Assembly: GCA_039654915.1 (NCBI GenBank)
Contig: CM077594.1
Coordinates: forward strand, 16,863,001-16,927,000
Direction of reading: 5' to 3'
Origin: Aquilaria yunnanensis
Taxonomy: Eukaryota; Streptophyta; Magnoliopsida; Malvales; Thymelaeaceae
Length of the DNA stretch: 64,000 nt
The first letter of the stretch is position 1, and each line of letters begins with the position of its first letter. Below are positions 48,955-64,000 of this stretch, piece after piece. The notes under the pieces were generated by a model. The model had not been told where the DNA came from. It worked only from the letters and a program-made list of their open reading frames with translations, and ran no database searches. Position numbers and translations under genes: made by a program.

Positions 48955-50115
48955 GCTATCACCTTTTTCTGAACGTTTAGCAACATGGAGCCCTAAAATA
49001 ACCATAAAGAAAACAATATGGGCTATGAAGTATTTTACCCTTCCAAAAACAAAAAAACACTGGTAGGCTTTATTTAAAAAAAAAAACACATAGCTGTCAA
49101 TACCTATCCTGGTTCCCGTTGAAATCTTATCCAACTACCATCTCTTCTCAGTGTTGGATATTTGACAGCAAGAATCGATTAATAGTATTCAATTTCAAGG
49201 AGAATGAAATGTGCAAATCTGTCCCCAATGACTAACAACCAATTGTAAGATAAACTTGTTCACTACAAATCTTGGATTCCGTTTCTCCCGCTCACCATCA
49301 TTCCTAAAATTGGCCAAGCTCCTTCGGCTACTCCCTCACAAAGCGAAAGAAGAAAAGAAGAGTGAGAAATTTATTGTTATTGGAAAAGATTTAGTACTTA
49401 TTTGAAAGTAAGGGTAATTGATCCACTTGGGTAAACTGCTTTTGCAAAGTCCAGTAACTTCAAAATTGAAAAGGAAAAATCCCAGAATGATCAAAAGGAA
49501 AAGTTCAATAACTATCCACAGTGATTGAGCTCGAAACTCAAAAGGAAAAGTCCAATAACTATCTGTAGTGATTGATCTCAAAACTTGCAACTAAACTAAA
49601 ACGAGAATGATGGATTCTTTTACCAAAGCTATATTTATGTCTTACTCAAGCTCTATGTTCATCTATTTTTCATTTGTTGATCCTGAAACCAACAAGATCT
49701 GTTGAGCTTTTTCTCGAACAGTTTGTGTGTGTCAAGAAAATATCACTTGGCAACTTGACGCACACTGCCACTAAGGTCAGAGATCAACCGCAAGGAACAT
49801 TGACTGTTGTGTGGCTGCAAAAGGACCCAAGAAGGAAGCCACAACTAGAAATTAAAGGGAAAGGAAAAGAAATCAAAAAGGAAGAAGAAGAAGAACAATT
49901 CATCGTGTTTTGGTTGCCAAGATATCAAATAATCCGTAGCAGCTTCATTGTTGAATCAGGAATTGTTTGGGTTAATTAATGATTCACAAAGAATTTTAAA
50001 ACTCTTTTATTGTTTGGGAAAAATATTTTTCAATGCTTGTTATTTTACTTTTTATGTATTTCAATCCTAAACTTTTGCGAAACGTTTAGAAAAAAGTTGA
50101 TGACATTATAGATGA
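48955..50115. mobile_element. Probable insertion within the right inverted repeat of MULE-A
   Basis: The left inverted repeat of MULE-A is continuous through GATTTTGGCCGCGTTATGGC, but in the right copy about 1.15 kb separates the two halves. The insert has related ends: TATCACCTTTTTCTGAACG near 48957 and, inverted, TCATCAACTTTTTTCTAAACG near 50105, suggesting a non-autonomous element with about 30-bp inverted repeats. No clean target duplication was found, so a rearrangement of the repeat itself remains possible. Confidence 0.5.
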
Positions 50116-50467
50116 TGAGGTGGATGGACTGACCATGACGAGTTGTATAATTAAAGGACTAACATATATTAAGTTGCAAAGCTAAAGGACCAACATTGAA
50201 CTCGTTCAAGTTAAGAGATTAACTCGTTCGAGTTAGTTAAGTTAAGGGGCCCTAAAGGTGATTAGGCCATTTCTTTTCTATTTTTTCTCTCTTTTTTAAA
50301 ATAATCTATAAACAAATTTTCAGATGAAAAATATTTTATTTTACTTTTATCTAAAAACATATATTTTATTTTTAACAATATGAAAAAAGATCGTGTTTGG
50401 TAAAAATATCTAGAATGAGTTATTAGTAATAAAGTGATAACATATAGCCAATTATTGCAATTGTATA

Positions 50468-50700
50468 CTCCATCCGTTTCATAAAGGATGACTTTTTCAC
50501 CTTTATTAACTAAATTTAAATATATTTATATTAATTTTTATTATAATTTTTTTTTAAAACTTATTCTTATAACCTAGAGTCATTAAGGTACCATTTTCAT
50601 ATAAAAAGTTTATATTTCTATAAGAAAATTTGAAAGAAAAAAAATCATACATTAATTATTATGAATAGTAAAATGAACAAGTTTTATGAGACGGATGGAG
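50468..50700. mobile_element. Stowaway MITE (Tc1/Mariner)
   Basis: The left end CTCCATCCGTTTCATAAAGG at 50468 and the inverse of the right end CTCCATCCGTCTCATAAAAC at 50700 form a near-perfect inverted repeat, flanked by TA on both sides (50466-50467, 50701-50702). CTCC(A/C)TCCGT ends plus a TA duplication define Stowaway. Length 233 bp, AT-rich interior, no coding. Confidence 0.9.
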
Positions 50701-51124
50701 TACTATTTATAACTTGATATTTTATGAAATAGAAAATAACATTTAATTTTTTGTAACAATTATTTTTTAATTATATTTTTATTGTAGGCAATGAAAAAAT
50801 TATTAATTTAATTACCTTATACAAAAATGTAATTCAATTGATTATTAATTAAATAGAGATTAGCATTTAAATAGTATTAATTTTAAATAAAAAATTAAAA
50901 AATGAAATAATGCATTTTCCAAAATGAAAAATAATGAGAGCATAATTGGCAAGACCTTTTGAATTCAAATTATTTATTAAATTTTTTAATTTTGATATCA
51001 TCTAGTAAAAAAGAAATTTGTATAAGTTTTACTACAGATATGACTTATTGTTGACTGTAATAAGATTTAATTGTGTAATGGGAGGAGATTTCTTGAAAAT
51101 TATTACATGTACTATACTCATTAA

Positions 51125-51350
51125 ACCTTGCTACAAGAGAAAAGCAGATTGGCAACTGAGGAAACAGTCACTATTAGTTACTATTTGCAACTAACTAGCA
51201 ACTAAATTGTTTAGTAGTAAAATCAATAGTTACTAGGTTGTTAGTGATTGATTAGCGACTGAAGTGATCAATCGCTAGAATTTTGGACTTTAATAGCTTA
51301 TTGATTGGAAGTTCAGTCGCTAGTTGAGACTGACGTATCAGTTGCTATAT
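51125..51350. mobile_element. CACTA-like terminus with subterminal repeats
   Basis: GCTACAAGAGAAAAGCAGAT near 51128 resembles a decayed CACTACAAGAAAA end. It is followed by at least seven degenerate copies, in both orientations, of a TTAGTCGCTAATT / TAGCGACTGA-like motif to about 51350. I could not find the opposite end by 52400, so this is a fragment or a long element with a lost terminus. Confidence 0.45.
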
Positions 51351-52380
51351 TCATTTTTATTTTTTTTTAATTTGAATTGCTGAGATATTTATATAGATGT
51401 TTAATTTATAAAAGTGTACTAAATGTAATATTATATATATGGAACGTACAAAATGTACAAATAATTTGTAATGTGAAAAAAATGCAATTAAAATAATTAT
51501 AGAATCAAAATGTAATATTATTAATTTAAAAATAATGAAATACAATAAAATTTTGTCCAAAAACAAAACCAATGAACTAAAGAAATTTGAAGTTGTGGAT
51601 GGGGCCGGTATCTTGGTCACCTTGACCATCCCCCTGATTGGGTAGATTCGGTTTAGTCTGTCTGGCGGTAGTAGGCTGACAGTCATCTGTAATGTCCTGT
51701 GTCTTGGATACACGACTCCTACTCTGAGTTAAGTCGACATCAAGCCAAGATAAATCCATAGTATAATCCGGCCACTATTGTGCTAAGTGCAATACCAACA
51801 ACGACCTACTCAAACTAAGGAATGACTGGTGATAAAGTGGCCCGAGAACCTGCTACTAGAAACCAATCATCGTGTTTGACTCAATCAAAGGAGGAGGATC
51901 ATGATAAAATAATGGTGAGGAGCCAACTGAGACTACTGATAATAACCCATCATCCATGAGTATGACAGTGGAGGATGCTGTGCGGGTTGAGATCCCGTTA
52001 TCCCATAAAAAACCGACAGAACTAAGTGTGACCTAGACAGAGTAGGATAAGAACTAGGCACAAACAAAAAGCATTCGCCTTGAAAATAAAAAAACTATAT
52101 CAACTATATAAAGCCCACTTCGACAAACTTGCAGGTATGTGGAGAGGGCCTCCTTCATAGAACCTCAAGAGATTTAGTTGATTTGGTTTTTTTTATCAGG
52201 TGACATCAATTTGTTTCATTAGGGTTTTGCATTCTTAGAGCATTTAATGGTTGGTTAAAAAGAATGGTATAATCATTAGATAAGCAAAGTTAGGGTAATA
52301 GTAAAAGAAAAATAAAAAATGAAGAACCAAAATTGTTATTTTTTCCCTCATTTCACAGTCAATTAACGGTCAAGTAACGT
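51351..52380. other. Intergenic, no gene recognised
   Basis: Possibly the interior of the CACTA-like element. A minus-strand frame near 51759-51577 (MDLSWLDVDLTQSRSRV) has no known domain. The remainder is AT-rich. Confidence 0.3.
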
Positions 52381-52386
52381 CAGTAG

Positions 52387-52487
52387 TAAATTTGGTTTCA
52401 TAACTAAAATTCAGTATTAAATTTGGTATTTTTAAAAGTTTAATGATAAATTTGGTCTTTTCAATACTTTTGAATGGTAAATTTGGT
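52387..52487 (+). repeat. Four TAAATTTGGT repeats with 30-bp period
   Basis: Exact TAAATTTGGT copies start at 52387, 52418, 52447 and 52478 (spacings 31, 29, 31). The spacers are variable and AT-rich. The block ends about 170 bp upstream of the CDC48C start codon. Similar phrases occur at ends of plant DNA transposons, so it may be a transposon terminus rather than a promoter element. Confidence 0.7.
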
Positions 52488-52658
52488 ACTTAATCCTTTT
52501 CCACTCCAAACACCACGTGATCTTTCCCCTACCGAAAAAGATACCAAACCCTTCTCCGCCGGCGGTCCGCGGTCGGCTGCTCCGTCCTCTGCTCTCCTAA
52601 GGTTTAGGAGCACTTCAGTTAGGGTTTTCAGAGTGAACAAGGGCGAGGGAGGTAAGAT

Positions 52659-56606
<3,948 letters not shown>

Positions 56607-58363
56607 GATCAGACATTATACATTAGGCTATTCAGGTTGTTTCTGACCCTCCTGATCGAAAAAATGCGATCGATTTTGGTGTTTAGAGGTGATATCATCG
56701 ATTTATTTGCATTTGGTTTTTTCTCTGCTGTCTTGTATGTGTTGGTAAGTGAAAAGCTTGAGAGGCCACTTAGTTGTAGATTCTTTCTTTTTCAAAATTC
56801 CTCTGATTAAAATGTGATTGCATGTTTATATTATAGATGTAATGACTTTTTTCAAGTTTGGGAAATGAAGTAGAAAACAACACTGAAGTATTCTTTCATC
56901 TGTTTTGAAGAAACATGAAAAATTTACAGGAATGTGTTGTAGTCCCTGATGCATGAGGGTGCATGTTGGTTTTACATATCTGGCCTAAATGCCTATGTTA
57001 TGTCCAAATTCAATTGACTGGGGCAGCCTGTCCCTTGAACTATGATTTGTTTCAGTCGCCCTTCAAAGTCAGCAATTCAGTATATTTTATTCAAAAGAAG
57101 GTTATATATTACGGCAAAATGCGCTCAAGAGGACCTTAACTACACGTCACACGGTACCAGTTATATTGGTTGATATGTGGCACTAGGCTAAGACCTGCTA
57201 ATAGTACCAAAGATCTTGAACGATTAAAAATTGTGTGACAACTTCATGTAGTCCTATTTTCACGTGAAAGCAAAGTTTATGGATGCCCTTTGAAGCTGAA
57301 TTAGAGACAGTGCCTAAAGCAGCCAGTCTTTGGTTAGTAAGAAGTTTGAAACTTTATTATCAAGTCTAGTTATGTATATAATTGATGAAAATTAGTGGGT
57401 TTCTTCCCTGCTCACAATTGTGGAACAAAGGGGAAATTGGAATTGTGTCGAATTCATTTGTTTTTAGCAACGTTAGGACTAATCAATCTTCAATGTCGTC
57501 CCATTAAACAGACCCTGTGGTTGGCCCATTAAATATAGAATTTCAAAGTGGACCAACACCAAACAGTCAACTTGCAGTCTACAGTAATACTAAATCACAT
57601 TAAAGTCACAGCACTTGTATACAAAACCCGACAAGAACATTAACAAAGAACACTTGCGCAACACACGCTAAGGTTAGAGACCGCTAACAAGAGTAGCAAG
57701 CAACTACCATATAGTTAAGGGGTGAGTTTATATATATATATATATATATATATTTCAACTTTAATAAGCTTGTGCTTCCACCCCCTATTTGTGTAATTTG
57801 TATAACTTTAAACCTATATATATTTTTTGATCGAACTGTTTTATAATGTATTCATAATTTGTTTTTGAAAAAACTTGGTGGCGCTAAACATAATAAAATT
57901 GATGTCAATGAAGCATCTGCATATATTATTTGTATACAATATTAGAATCCTCAAATAAAAACCAACTTGAAAATGTTCAAGAGTAGATTTAAAAATGTAC
58001 AAAAACATGCTATGCCTGTCATTTATTCTACGTAGACTTCGTTATATGTAATGATCTGGGAGCAGAAAATGTATCTAAACCTCTAGCTGAATACATATGC
58101 TCCATGTTCACTTACATCTACAGTATTACTTATCTGCTTATTAACATGAACTAATACACAGCGCTGGCAACACGTGTACTTCATGGTTCTTTCTTCACAC
58201 ATATGGTGATGAGTTTCTTGGCTTGTTTAAAACATAGGACTGCTTCCCCCTACATTAACTTTCCTCACCATGCAGATGACCACTGTCACACATTTCCTCT
58301 CCCTGCCACAATGACCACGAGGTCGACATGGTGAGGAAGACAATGAGTAAATGGCATGCCAGA
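56607..58363. other. Intergenic between CDC48C and the second NAC gene
   Basis: Contains a piece of Mutator-type terminal sequence at about 56990-57090 (GGCCTAAATGCCTATGTTATG, the same start as the element at 13463), without a matching opposite end, and a (TA)n run at 57728-57753. The two genes converge, so this holds both 3' ends. No other gene was seen. Confidence 0.5.
57728..57753. repeat. (TA)n microsatellite
   Basis: About 13 TA dinucleotides within the convergent intergenic region. Confidence 0.9.
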
Positions 58364-60281
58364 TCACAGTCCAGCTAAGTTTGGCACATCTGTTGATGAC
58401 AGGAACTGAAACATGGGCTCGTTTTCAGCTGAGCTGCTTGAAGTAGACATGTTCGGCCTCTTCTTTGGAGGGAACTGGATTAATTCATCCAGAATATTAC
58501 TCCCAACCTCTTCAAGGGAGTTGAATAAGTATTTGAGGGGGTCATCCATGGTTGTTGGGGCTGACAGAGAGTATTCTGGAGAGCTTTCTAGCCGGTCCAT
58601 CTGAGCTGTTTCTACTGTTTCTTCGCTTTCCAAATGAGCCAAAAGGAAGTCTTTGTGCTGATGGTGATATCCACTGTTTTGAATAGCTGTGCTACTCTCC
58701 ATGGTTTGATCTTGACATTGTAAGAACCCAATGCTATAAGAAGGCGAGCAACTGGAGCTGCCACCATTGGAGTTTGATGTCGCTGGTAGGGAGACTTTAC
58801 CCTTCTCCCGCAGTCGACATAAAACCCAGTCGTCCAACTAAAGGCAGCGCAAGAACGTTATTAATAGAGGGCAATCAGTATAATATGCTATAAGAACAAA
58901 AAACGCCACAGATGGGCCTATGGTGAACCTCATTTTTGTAAGAGAAAAGAGGTTAATAGACTAGGTACATAGTTGAATGTGAAAATGTTAATAACAATGA
59001 ACTAAGCCCGTAACAATGAAGGTAGGTTCTTAAAATATGTCCTTCATTGTAAGCCGAAGGCATCTTATCTCCGCACTGTAACCCGATGGCATCTTAGAAG
59101 GCAGTCCTTTCCAACATATAATTTTTTTACTTGAAAATTACCACAAAATTAGCAGTTTTTGGAAGAGCACCTTCCTCGTGTCATTCTCCAATGATTATTT
59201 TCTGGCATTTGATGGGTTCAAAATTATCGCTCAAATAGCAAAACTTCAAAGGAATGTCCCAAAATGCAAGCATGAGATGGATGAGCATGCCTTCCAGCAT
59301 CAGAAATATGTTCAAAAGCTTGTAGCAGCTGTAAACAATGGAAACTTACTCGCATAGACCCCTTAACCCTGTGGGGACGAAAGGTGTCATCAAGAAGCCT
59401 ATACTCCAGCATCATCCAGTTGGTTTTTATGCCTTTTGGAGCTCGGCCCATATAAAATACCAGAGCTTTTTTGACTCCAAGGCATATAGAACCACAAGAG
59501 CTCAGGATTGGTGTATCCGTGCCAGTGGCTTTCCAGTAACCAGATGCAGCTGCTCTGTTAGGGCGTGCTCCATTTGGATACTTGCGATCTCTTGGACTAA
59601 AGTAAAACCACTCAGTCTCACCAACCTTAGCCTTGACTGCAAATTGAGAGAGAAGCAAGCGTAAATAAAAATTTGAAATCTCAACTAAAAATTTTGAGAG
59701 CATAGATCTGGATTTTGCTCAAAATCAATTTTAAAAATCTGTCTGATATGACATCAAATATAATAGAACTTCAGAATATTGAACCCTATACCAACGGCCA
59801 GAGCTGAATATCCAATTCTAGTAATGTGGATTTACATAGTCAATTATCTATAACGCAACATAGCAATCCATAACACAGCATGGCAGAACAGATGACAATG
59901 TCGGGTGGTTTTGTTCATAAATTACAGGACTCTGATGATTGAATCAAGCTTGCTTTCATTAGGAAACAAGAAGCCAAATGAAAGGGCTATCTCACCCATT
60001 TTACTGTCTTGTCATCAAATCCAAAAGAAAGAACGAGAGCAGATCAATTGAACCATTAGGGATGTAATTCATAGATGATAGAGGAAAGAGATACCTGGAA
60101 GTTCCCACGGATTGAACATGTAAATATTGATGTCAGCAATAATTGATAGAAATGGATTTGAGGGAGACAGGACCTTCTGCTTCAGGTAGAAGATGATGAG
60201 CTCCTCATCCGTGGGGTGGAATCTGAATCCTGGGGGAAGGAGTGAAGGACCACATGTTGCACTTTGAACCATTTCTTCCAT
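58364..60281 (-). CDS. NAC transcription factor
   Basis: Three exons join in frame: 60281-60095, 59636-59350 and 58837-58364, giving 315 aa. Exon 1 has [20 protein letters not shown] and FNPWELP (subdomains A-B). Exon 2 has [51 protein letters not shown] and WMMLEYRL (C-D). Exon 3 opens LDDWVLCRL (E) and continues as a 150-residue Ser/Glu-rich activation-type tail. The two-intron positions are the standard ones for NAC genes. An in-frame ATG 33 bases upstream (60314, [10 protein letters not shown]) would add 11 residues; I prefer MEEMVQS because NAC domains normally start within about 20 residues of the N-terminus. It is a typical NAM/NAP-like NAC, unlike the SND2-type gene at 11605. Subgroup and target process cannot be fixed by eye. 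Confidence 0.93.
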
Positions 60282-60314
60282 TGTGGAGGCGTGGGGGAAG
60301 GTTTTCTGGAGCAT

Positions 60315-60701
60315 TAGCCTCCCTATTTATAACAATGATTATTTTGTCAGTGTCCTTCACTTGGTTGCAGGATATTTCATATCTTTGGGCAAATCACCAT
60401 CCCAATGCAATTTACAGCTGGTTACTATTCTGAATCTTGTCTTTTACTTCCTCTAACCCAACACGTCATTTTGTGCTTGGTTTACATGGTAGCAATGAAA
60501 TTGTAACTACTTTTACCATGTCCTAGAAAAATTATTTCTCTGGCTCAAATTCAAGTTATTAGAGCAAGCTAAAAAAAAGACAAAAACTTCAAAAGGAATG
60601 CATATAATATTAATTGCAAGGTTTTTTTTTAAACTCTTGCAGAGAATGGTGGCTAAAATAAGCCAACATAGTTATATCATAATTACTCTTTTTAATTCAT
60701 A
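60315..60701. promoter_or_regulatory. Upstream region of the second NAC gene
   Basis: About 390 bp between the gene and a MITE-like element. TATTTATA occurs on the plus strand near 60325 (TATAAATA on the gene's strand), about 45 bases above the chosen start codon. This could be a TATA box, but it would leave a very short leader and favours the downstream ATG at 60281. Other elements were not recognised. Confidence 0.4.
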
Positions 60702-60830
60702 CTCGCGCCGTCCAAAAATAAATAAATAAATAAAAGAATAAGTAAGCTTAAAAATATCATGTTACATCACCAGGATTTCCATTCCTCTCATTAACACATG
60801 CATAAATGCTATATGAAGGAATGACGGATG
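60702..60830. mobile_element. Possible Stowaway-like MITE
   Basis: The left end CTCGCGCCGTCCAAAAATA and the inverse of the right end CATCCGTCATTCC are flanked by TA (60700-60701, 60831-60832). The 129-bp size fits. Inverted-repeat similarity is limited to about a dozen bases. Confidence 0.4.
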
Positions 60831-61924
60831 TATGTTAATGCCAATCATATTTGCAACACAAAACTTTAACAAGTGTTTTTATTTTATTGGGGAAGGGGAG
60901 GGGAGAGGGAATATCATATTGAAAGCCTGCATTGAATTGTAGAAATATCTTTTGATCCTTCTCGGTGCAGCAAATTGACAAGCATCTCTTTCACATAACT
61001 TGGACCTGGATAACTTAGATGGTTGCTATGGAATCCCAATCCTCTTGGATTATGTTTTCACACTAACAGTAGCGTTATGTATGTATGCAGATGGCTATTT
61101 AGCTATGACGAATCATTAATTAGTATAAAAATGATCAGGGCATGTATGAGTTTATATCAAAATGACTTCTCCTGAAAGCACCCACTTCAGAGAATATGAT
61201 ATGACCAAATATCCAATCCCTTGGCTTATTACACTTCAGAGAAATAACTTTAAGGCCAAAAATCAGAATCTTTTCTGTAAAGAATAATTCTTAAGCAAAG
61301 AACTCATGGGCAAACAATTAGGGTGAGTCTGTTAGCCATTTGTGGATTGCATATTGCCCATTTGGTTGGTGAACCGACACTCCAGAATAATTGGTCTGGC
61401 ACAACCTCATGTACATTTTAAGGTCCGCAATTTCTACTCAGAAATGTCATTTTCATGTGGGTGAAGATCTTACCCACATGGAACCTTCAAATGTTAAATA
61501 GTATAGTCAGCACATTTTTTAAGAGAAATTGCCACTTTCTTATGATTTTAACTCCTTTCCTACACTAATGTCCTTTCTGGTAATTTTTAGGAGAAAACCA
61601 CAGCTAACCAAACACTTAGATATGCATGCTTCTTTATGCATGGCAATAGCATGCAGATTTTCATTAAAACAGTCATCTACTCTGCAAGCTCATTCTGTAC
61701 AGCTCATTTCCATACAGTTAATAACATTCTTATACTTACCGAAAAGAGCCTTAGTTACATACCAAATTCAGAAGCAAGTCCCTCTTAATATATGTTTGAA
61801 CTTGTATGAGTCATTATCCTCTACAGCAGAAAAGGCTTAACATGCGATAATGGTTATTACCCATAATAGTTTAAACACATAACGATATAACAAGTTCTGC
61901 CAAATATTGATGCACAAACAACTA
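60831..61924. other. Intergenic, no gene recognised
   Basis: AT-rich sequence. Frames such as 61529-61840 show no domain. Nothing further seen. Confidence 0.35.
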
Positions 61925-62760
61925 CTGGCAGGAAGTACCCTGTGGCCTGGGAGTGTTTTTGTGTTCTTAAGCCTCAAGGAGGCCTAGGAATTTTCAGCCT
62001 TTTGGAATGGAATAAAGCTACAGGGGGGAAATTTGTGTAGGCTCTTCAAGCATAAGCAGAATTTGTGGGTAACATGGATACATGCCCACTATGTCAGAGT
62101 AAGAACTTGTGGACTATTAGTGTCTGACACAAGTGTTATTTGGAAACATATCCTTCTTGCAGGGAAAAGCTTTTCTAAGATTGTGAATGGGTTATCTGGA
62201 ACTGTGAGAAGAGGTATAAAGTTGTGATGAAAATAGCTTATTTGCATATTATCAAGAACTATGACAAGGTGAAGTGACAGAAATTAGTTTGGGCCAGTTT
62301 TCGTGTGCCTAAATACTCTACCATTTGCTGGCTTACTGTTCTGAATCAGCTGCCAACTAGAGTCCACCTAAACAAGTATTTGGAATCAGATTGTACCATG
62401 CATTCCCCCTGTCTGAAAGAGGTTGGAATCAGATTGTACCATGCATTCCCTCCGTCTGAAAGAGGATGAAACCTATGACCATTTATTTTCCAGTTGTGAA
62501 TATCGTAAAATTGCACAGAATATCATATTAAGATTAGTTAATCTGTCTGGTGCTCCTAGTCGGCTAAGTAGATTGCGTGACCAGTTATGCCATGAGACAA
62601 AGGGTAATTCTGTGAAAGCAAAACTTAGAAAAAGTTAACTTGCTGCTTCTTCCTACCTGATGTGGACAGAGAGAAACAGAAGAATTTTCAGGCTTTGCTG
62701 ATCCAGAAGTGATTGCTGAGCAGATTCTCTATTCTATTCATGTAAAAAGTGCTTCAGATA
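61925..62760 (+). pseudogene. LINE ORF2 C-terminal fragment (RT tail and zf-RVT)
   Basis: The plus strand reads GGLGIFSLLEWNKA near 61980, then LFKHKQNLWVTWIHAHY, VPKYSTICWLTVLNQLPTR near 62310, CLKEDETYDHLFSSCEY near 62455, and SYLMWTERNRRIF near 62660. This is the order of the C-terminal end of plant LINE polyproteins: post-RT segment, zf-RVT with Cys and His ligands, and the closing WxERNxRxF motif. Frameshifts and stops (for example TAG near 62038, TAA at 62636-62638) make it dead. It includes a 43-bp tandem duplication. It is on the opposite strand to the LINE fragment at 20470-21300. Confidence 0.72.
62380..62465 (+). repeat. 43-bp tandem duplication in the LINE fragment
   Basis: Units 62380-62422 and 62423-62465 are head-to-tail copies beginning TTGGAATCAGATTGTACCAT, differing at two positions. 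43 is not a multiple of three, so the duplication also shifts the reading frame. Confidence 0.9.
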
Positions 62761-64000
62761 CAGGTTCTGTTTTCAGTTGATTGTAATCACCTGATTATGT
62801 CTGCCACGCACAGATTTAGGGTTTATTTTAGTTTCGTTTTAGATCGGGCTTTGCTGTTTTGTAATGTACACCCTGACCTGTTTTATGTAAGTGCCATTTA
62901 GCATATTTTAGATTGATAAAATGTGTGTGCCCAAGAGCACTTCTTAAAAAAGTGATGCAAAAACAAAAGAACACACAGCATTCAAGGAATAGAAATAACC
63001 ATATAGGCTGGTTCAAATGACAACCTTTAACTGCATTTTTTCTGATGCATGACTGCAGAAAGGTGGGGGATTTGCATCTAAGTTAGCTCTAATTTTTGGA
63101 GATTGGGGTATGGAAACCTCATTCAAAAGTGATGTGAGGGAAAGTAAGGAGGATGCAAGTGACAAATTTGAATTTGATAAACAAAATCTATAAATTATAT
63201 CAGAAAATTGATTGATGCCATTGATTTTTTGTTTTTTTCTTTTACTTGCCACAACGATCTAACTTCTAATGTGCAGATAATCACTTCCTCACCTGATCGT
63301 TGGTGTAATTACCATTGCAGCAACATCACTTCGCTCTAAGATCTCTAAATAGGAAGGACTTTCTCAAATTTTGGCTTTTTCATGATCAATTTACAGTAAT
63401 GAATAAAAAGGGCACTCCTACTTTTAGATTCCACACAAATTACTTTAGGTTCGTATCAGCTGATGACACACAAAATGTCATCACCTGGTTTGCTCAGCCT
63501 ATAGGTTAATAAGAAAAAAGCTTCCATCCTTCACTTTGTTCCATATTTATAGCAACTTAGAAGATATTTTTTATATGAATGCCATGTTTCATGTTCCACA
63601 TGTTGATTCAAATATTAATCTTGTACCTAAGCATGACAACAAAAGCTAGCTTCCACTTATCCCCTTCTCATGATAGCCTATATTGATGACAGGTTTAAAA
63701 TTTTTCATCACTCCATCACAAGAGGAAATTGGGAAGGGCATTCAGCTTTAAACATTGCCACTTTAATATTCATGGAACCATCATGTCAATATGACTGTCC
63801 AACATTTAATCAACATTATTAACTTCAGGTCCCCAACTTCAATGTAGTTGGGATTAAGGGGCAGTATTGACAAACATACGAAAGAACCTATGTGTGTGTG
63901 TGTATGTACGCACGCAAAAAATGTATTGCATGCATGCGCTTGTGCGCGTGTTTTATAGATGAAGGCTATAGGCAAAGTGCAATAAAAACTAGCACTATGA
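62761..64000. other. Right end of window, no gene recognised
   Basis: Low-coding sequence with short unsupported frames. A purine/pyrimidine-alternating tract near 63890-63955 (TGTGTGTG, then GCATGCATGCGC and GTGCGCGTG) is the only distinctive feature. Confidence 0.35.

Larger units (their letters stand above)
42325..50268 (+). mobile_element. MULE-A: autonomous-type Mutator-like element, decayed
   Basis: The left end begins GACCTAATGACCCCTAGGGC at 42325; the inverse of the right end reads GGCCTAATCACCTTTAGGGC from 50268. Flanking 9-mers TTTTCTTTT (42316-42324) and ATTTCTTTT (50269-50277) match at 8 of 9 positions, a Mutator-type target duplication. The inverted repeats are long: 42325 to about 42700 pairs with 50268-50110 plus 48960 to about 48690. 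The right repeat is split by about 1.15 kb of other sequence. Contents: a plus-strand transposase pseudogene (43205-46170), then a minus-strand cytochrome P450 fragment (47637-47435). Ends and transposase are related to MULE-B. Confidence 0.88.

Noticed and set aside
61529..61840. 103-codon plus-strand ORF
   Set aside because: No domain, no conserved pattern and no splice partners; treated as chance in intergenic DNA.

Overview
The window is nuclear DNA of a flowering plant, almost certainly a eudicot. It is AT-rich, its genes carry many GT-AG introns, it encodes two plant-specific NAC transcription factors, and more than half of it is transposable-element sequence of types typical of plant chromosomes (Ogre/Tat-type Ty3/gypsy, Mutator-like, CACTA, hAT- and Stowaway-like MITEs, LINE remnants). 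I could not identify the species.

Layout, left to right. (1) 1-7393, minus strand: the 5' half of an Ogre/Tat-type Ty3/gypsy retrotransposon, with a 2.3-kb LTR, tRNA-Arg-type primer site, leader, the extra ORF1 of this lineage, and a gag-protease region with one in-frame stop. The left window edge cuts it off. (2) 7394-11600: repeat-rich intergenic DNA with a GA-rich minisatellite and a Nudix-hydrolase fragment. (3) 11605-16212, plus strand: an intact three-exon NAC gene of the SND2/SND3 (NAC073) type. Its 3.6-kb second intron holds a 20-G run and a 1,126-bp Mutator-like element with a perfect 9-bp target duplication. (4) 16778-20440: a MITE, then a 2.9-kb non-autonomous CACTA element with another inverted-repeat element nested in it. 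(5) 20470-32150: layered insertions. A LINE fragment abuts a Ty3/gypsy LTR; that LTR is split by an 8.9-kb Mutator-like element (MULE-B); MULE-B's transposase is in turn split by a 3.1-kb Ogre-type solo LTR with a perfect 5-bp target duplication. MULE-B also carries a broken GRF-zinc-finger gene. (6) 33266-34429: a possible orphan exon, a hAT-like MITE and a short ORF. (7) 34912-41962, minus strand: an intact 14-exon guanylate-binding-protein-like gene (GBPL3 type, 1,063 aa). (8) 42325-50268: a 7.9-kb Mutator-like element (MULE-A) inserted about 350 bp upstream of the GBPL3 start codon. It has a decayed transposase, long inverted repeats, and a fragment of a gibberellin-pathway cytochrome P450 (ent-kaurene oxidase type). 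(9) 50468-52490: a Stowaway MITE, a CACTA-like terminus and a 30-bp-period promoter repeat. (10) 52659-56606, plus strand: an intact ten-exon tandem AAA-ATPase gene of the CDC48C/NVL type (793 aa). (11) 58364-60281, minus strand: an intact three-exon NAC gene. (12) 60702-64000: a small MITE and a LINE zf-RVT fragment containing a 43-bp tandem duplication; nothing recognisable after that.

The four intact genes (SND2-like NAC, GBPL3, CDC48C, second NAC) are unrelated single-copy-style plant genes and nothing suggests a cluster or pathway. The most unusual content lies in the Mutator-like elements. Two diverged members of one transposase lineage each carry a different non-transposase passenger: a GRF-zinc-finger/coiled-coil/membrane protein in one and an ent-kaurene-oxidase fragment in the other. 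Exon boundaries were deduced by eye from reading frame, splice consensus and family conservation; no alignment was run.
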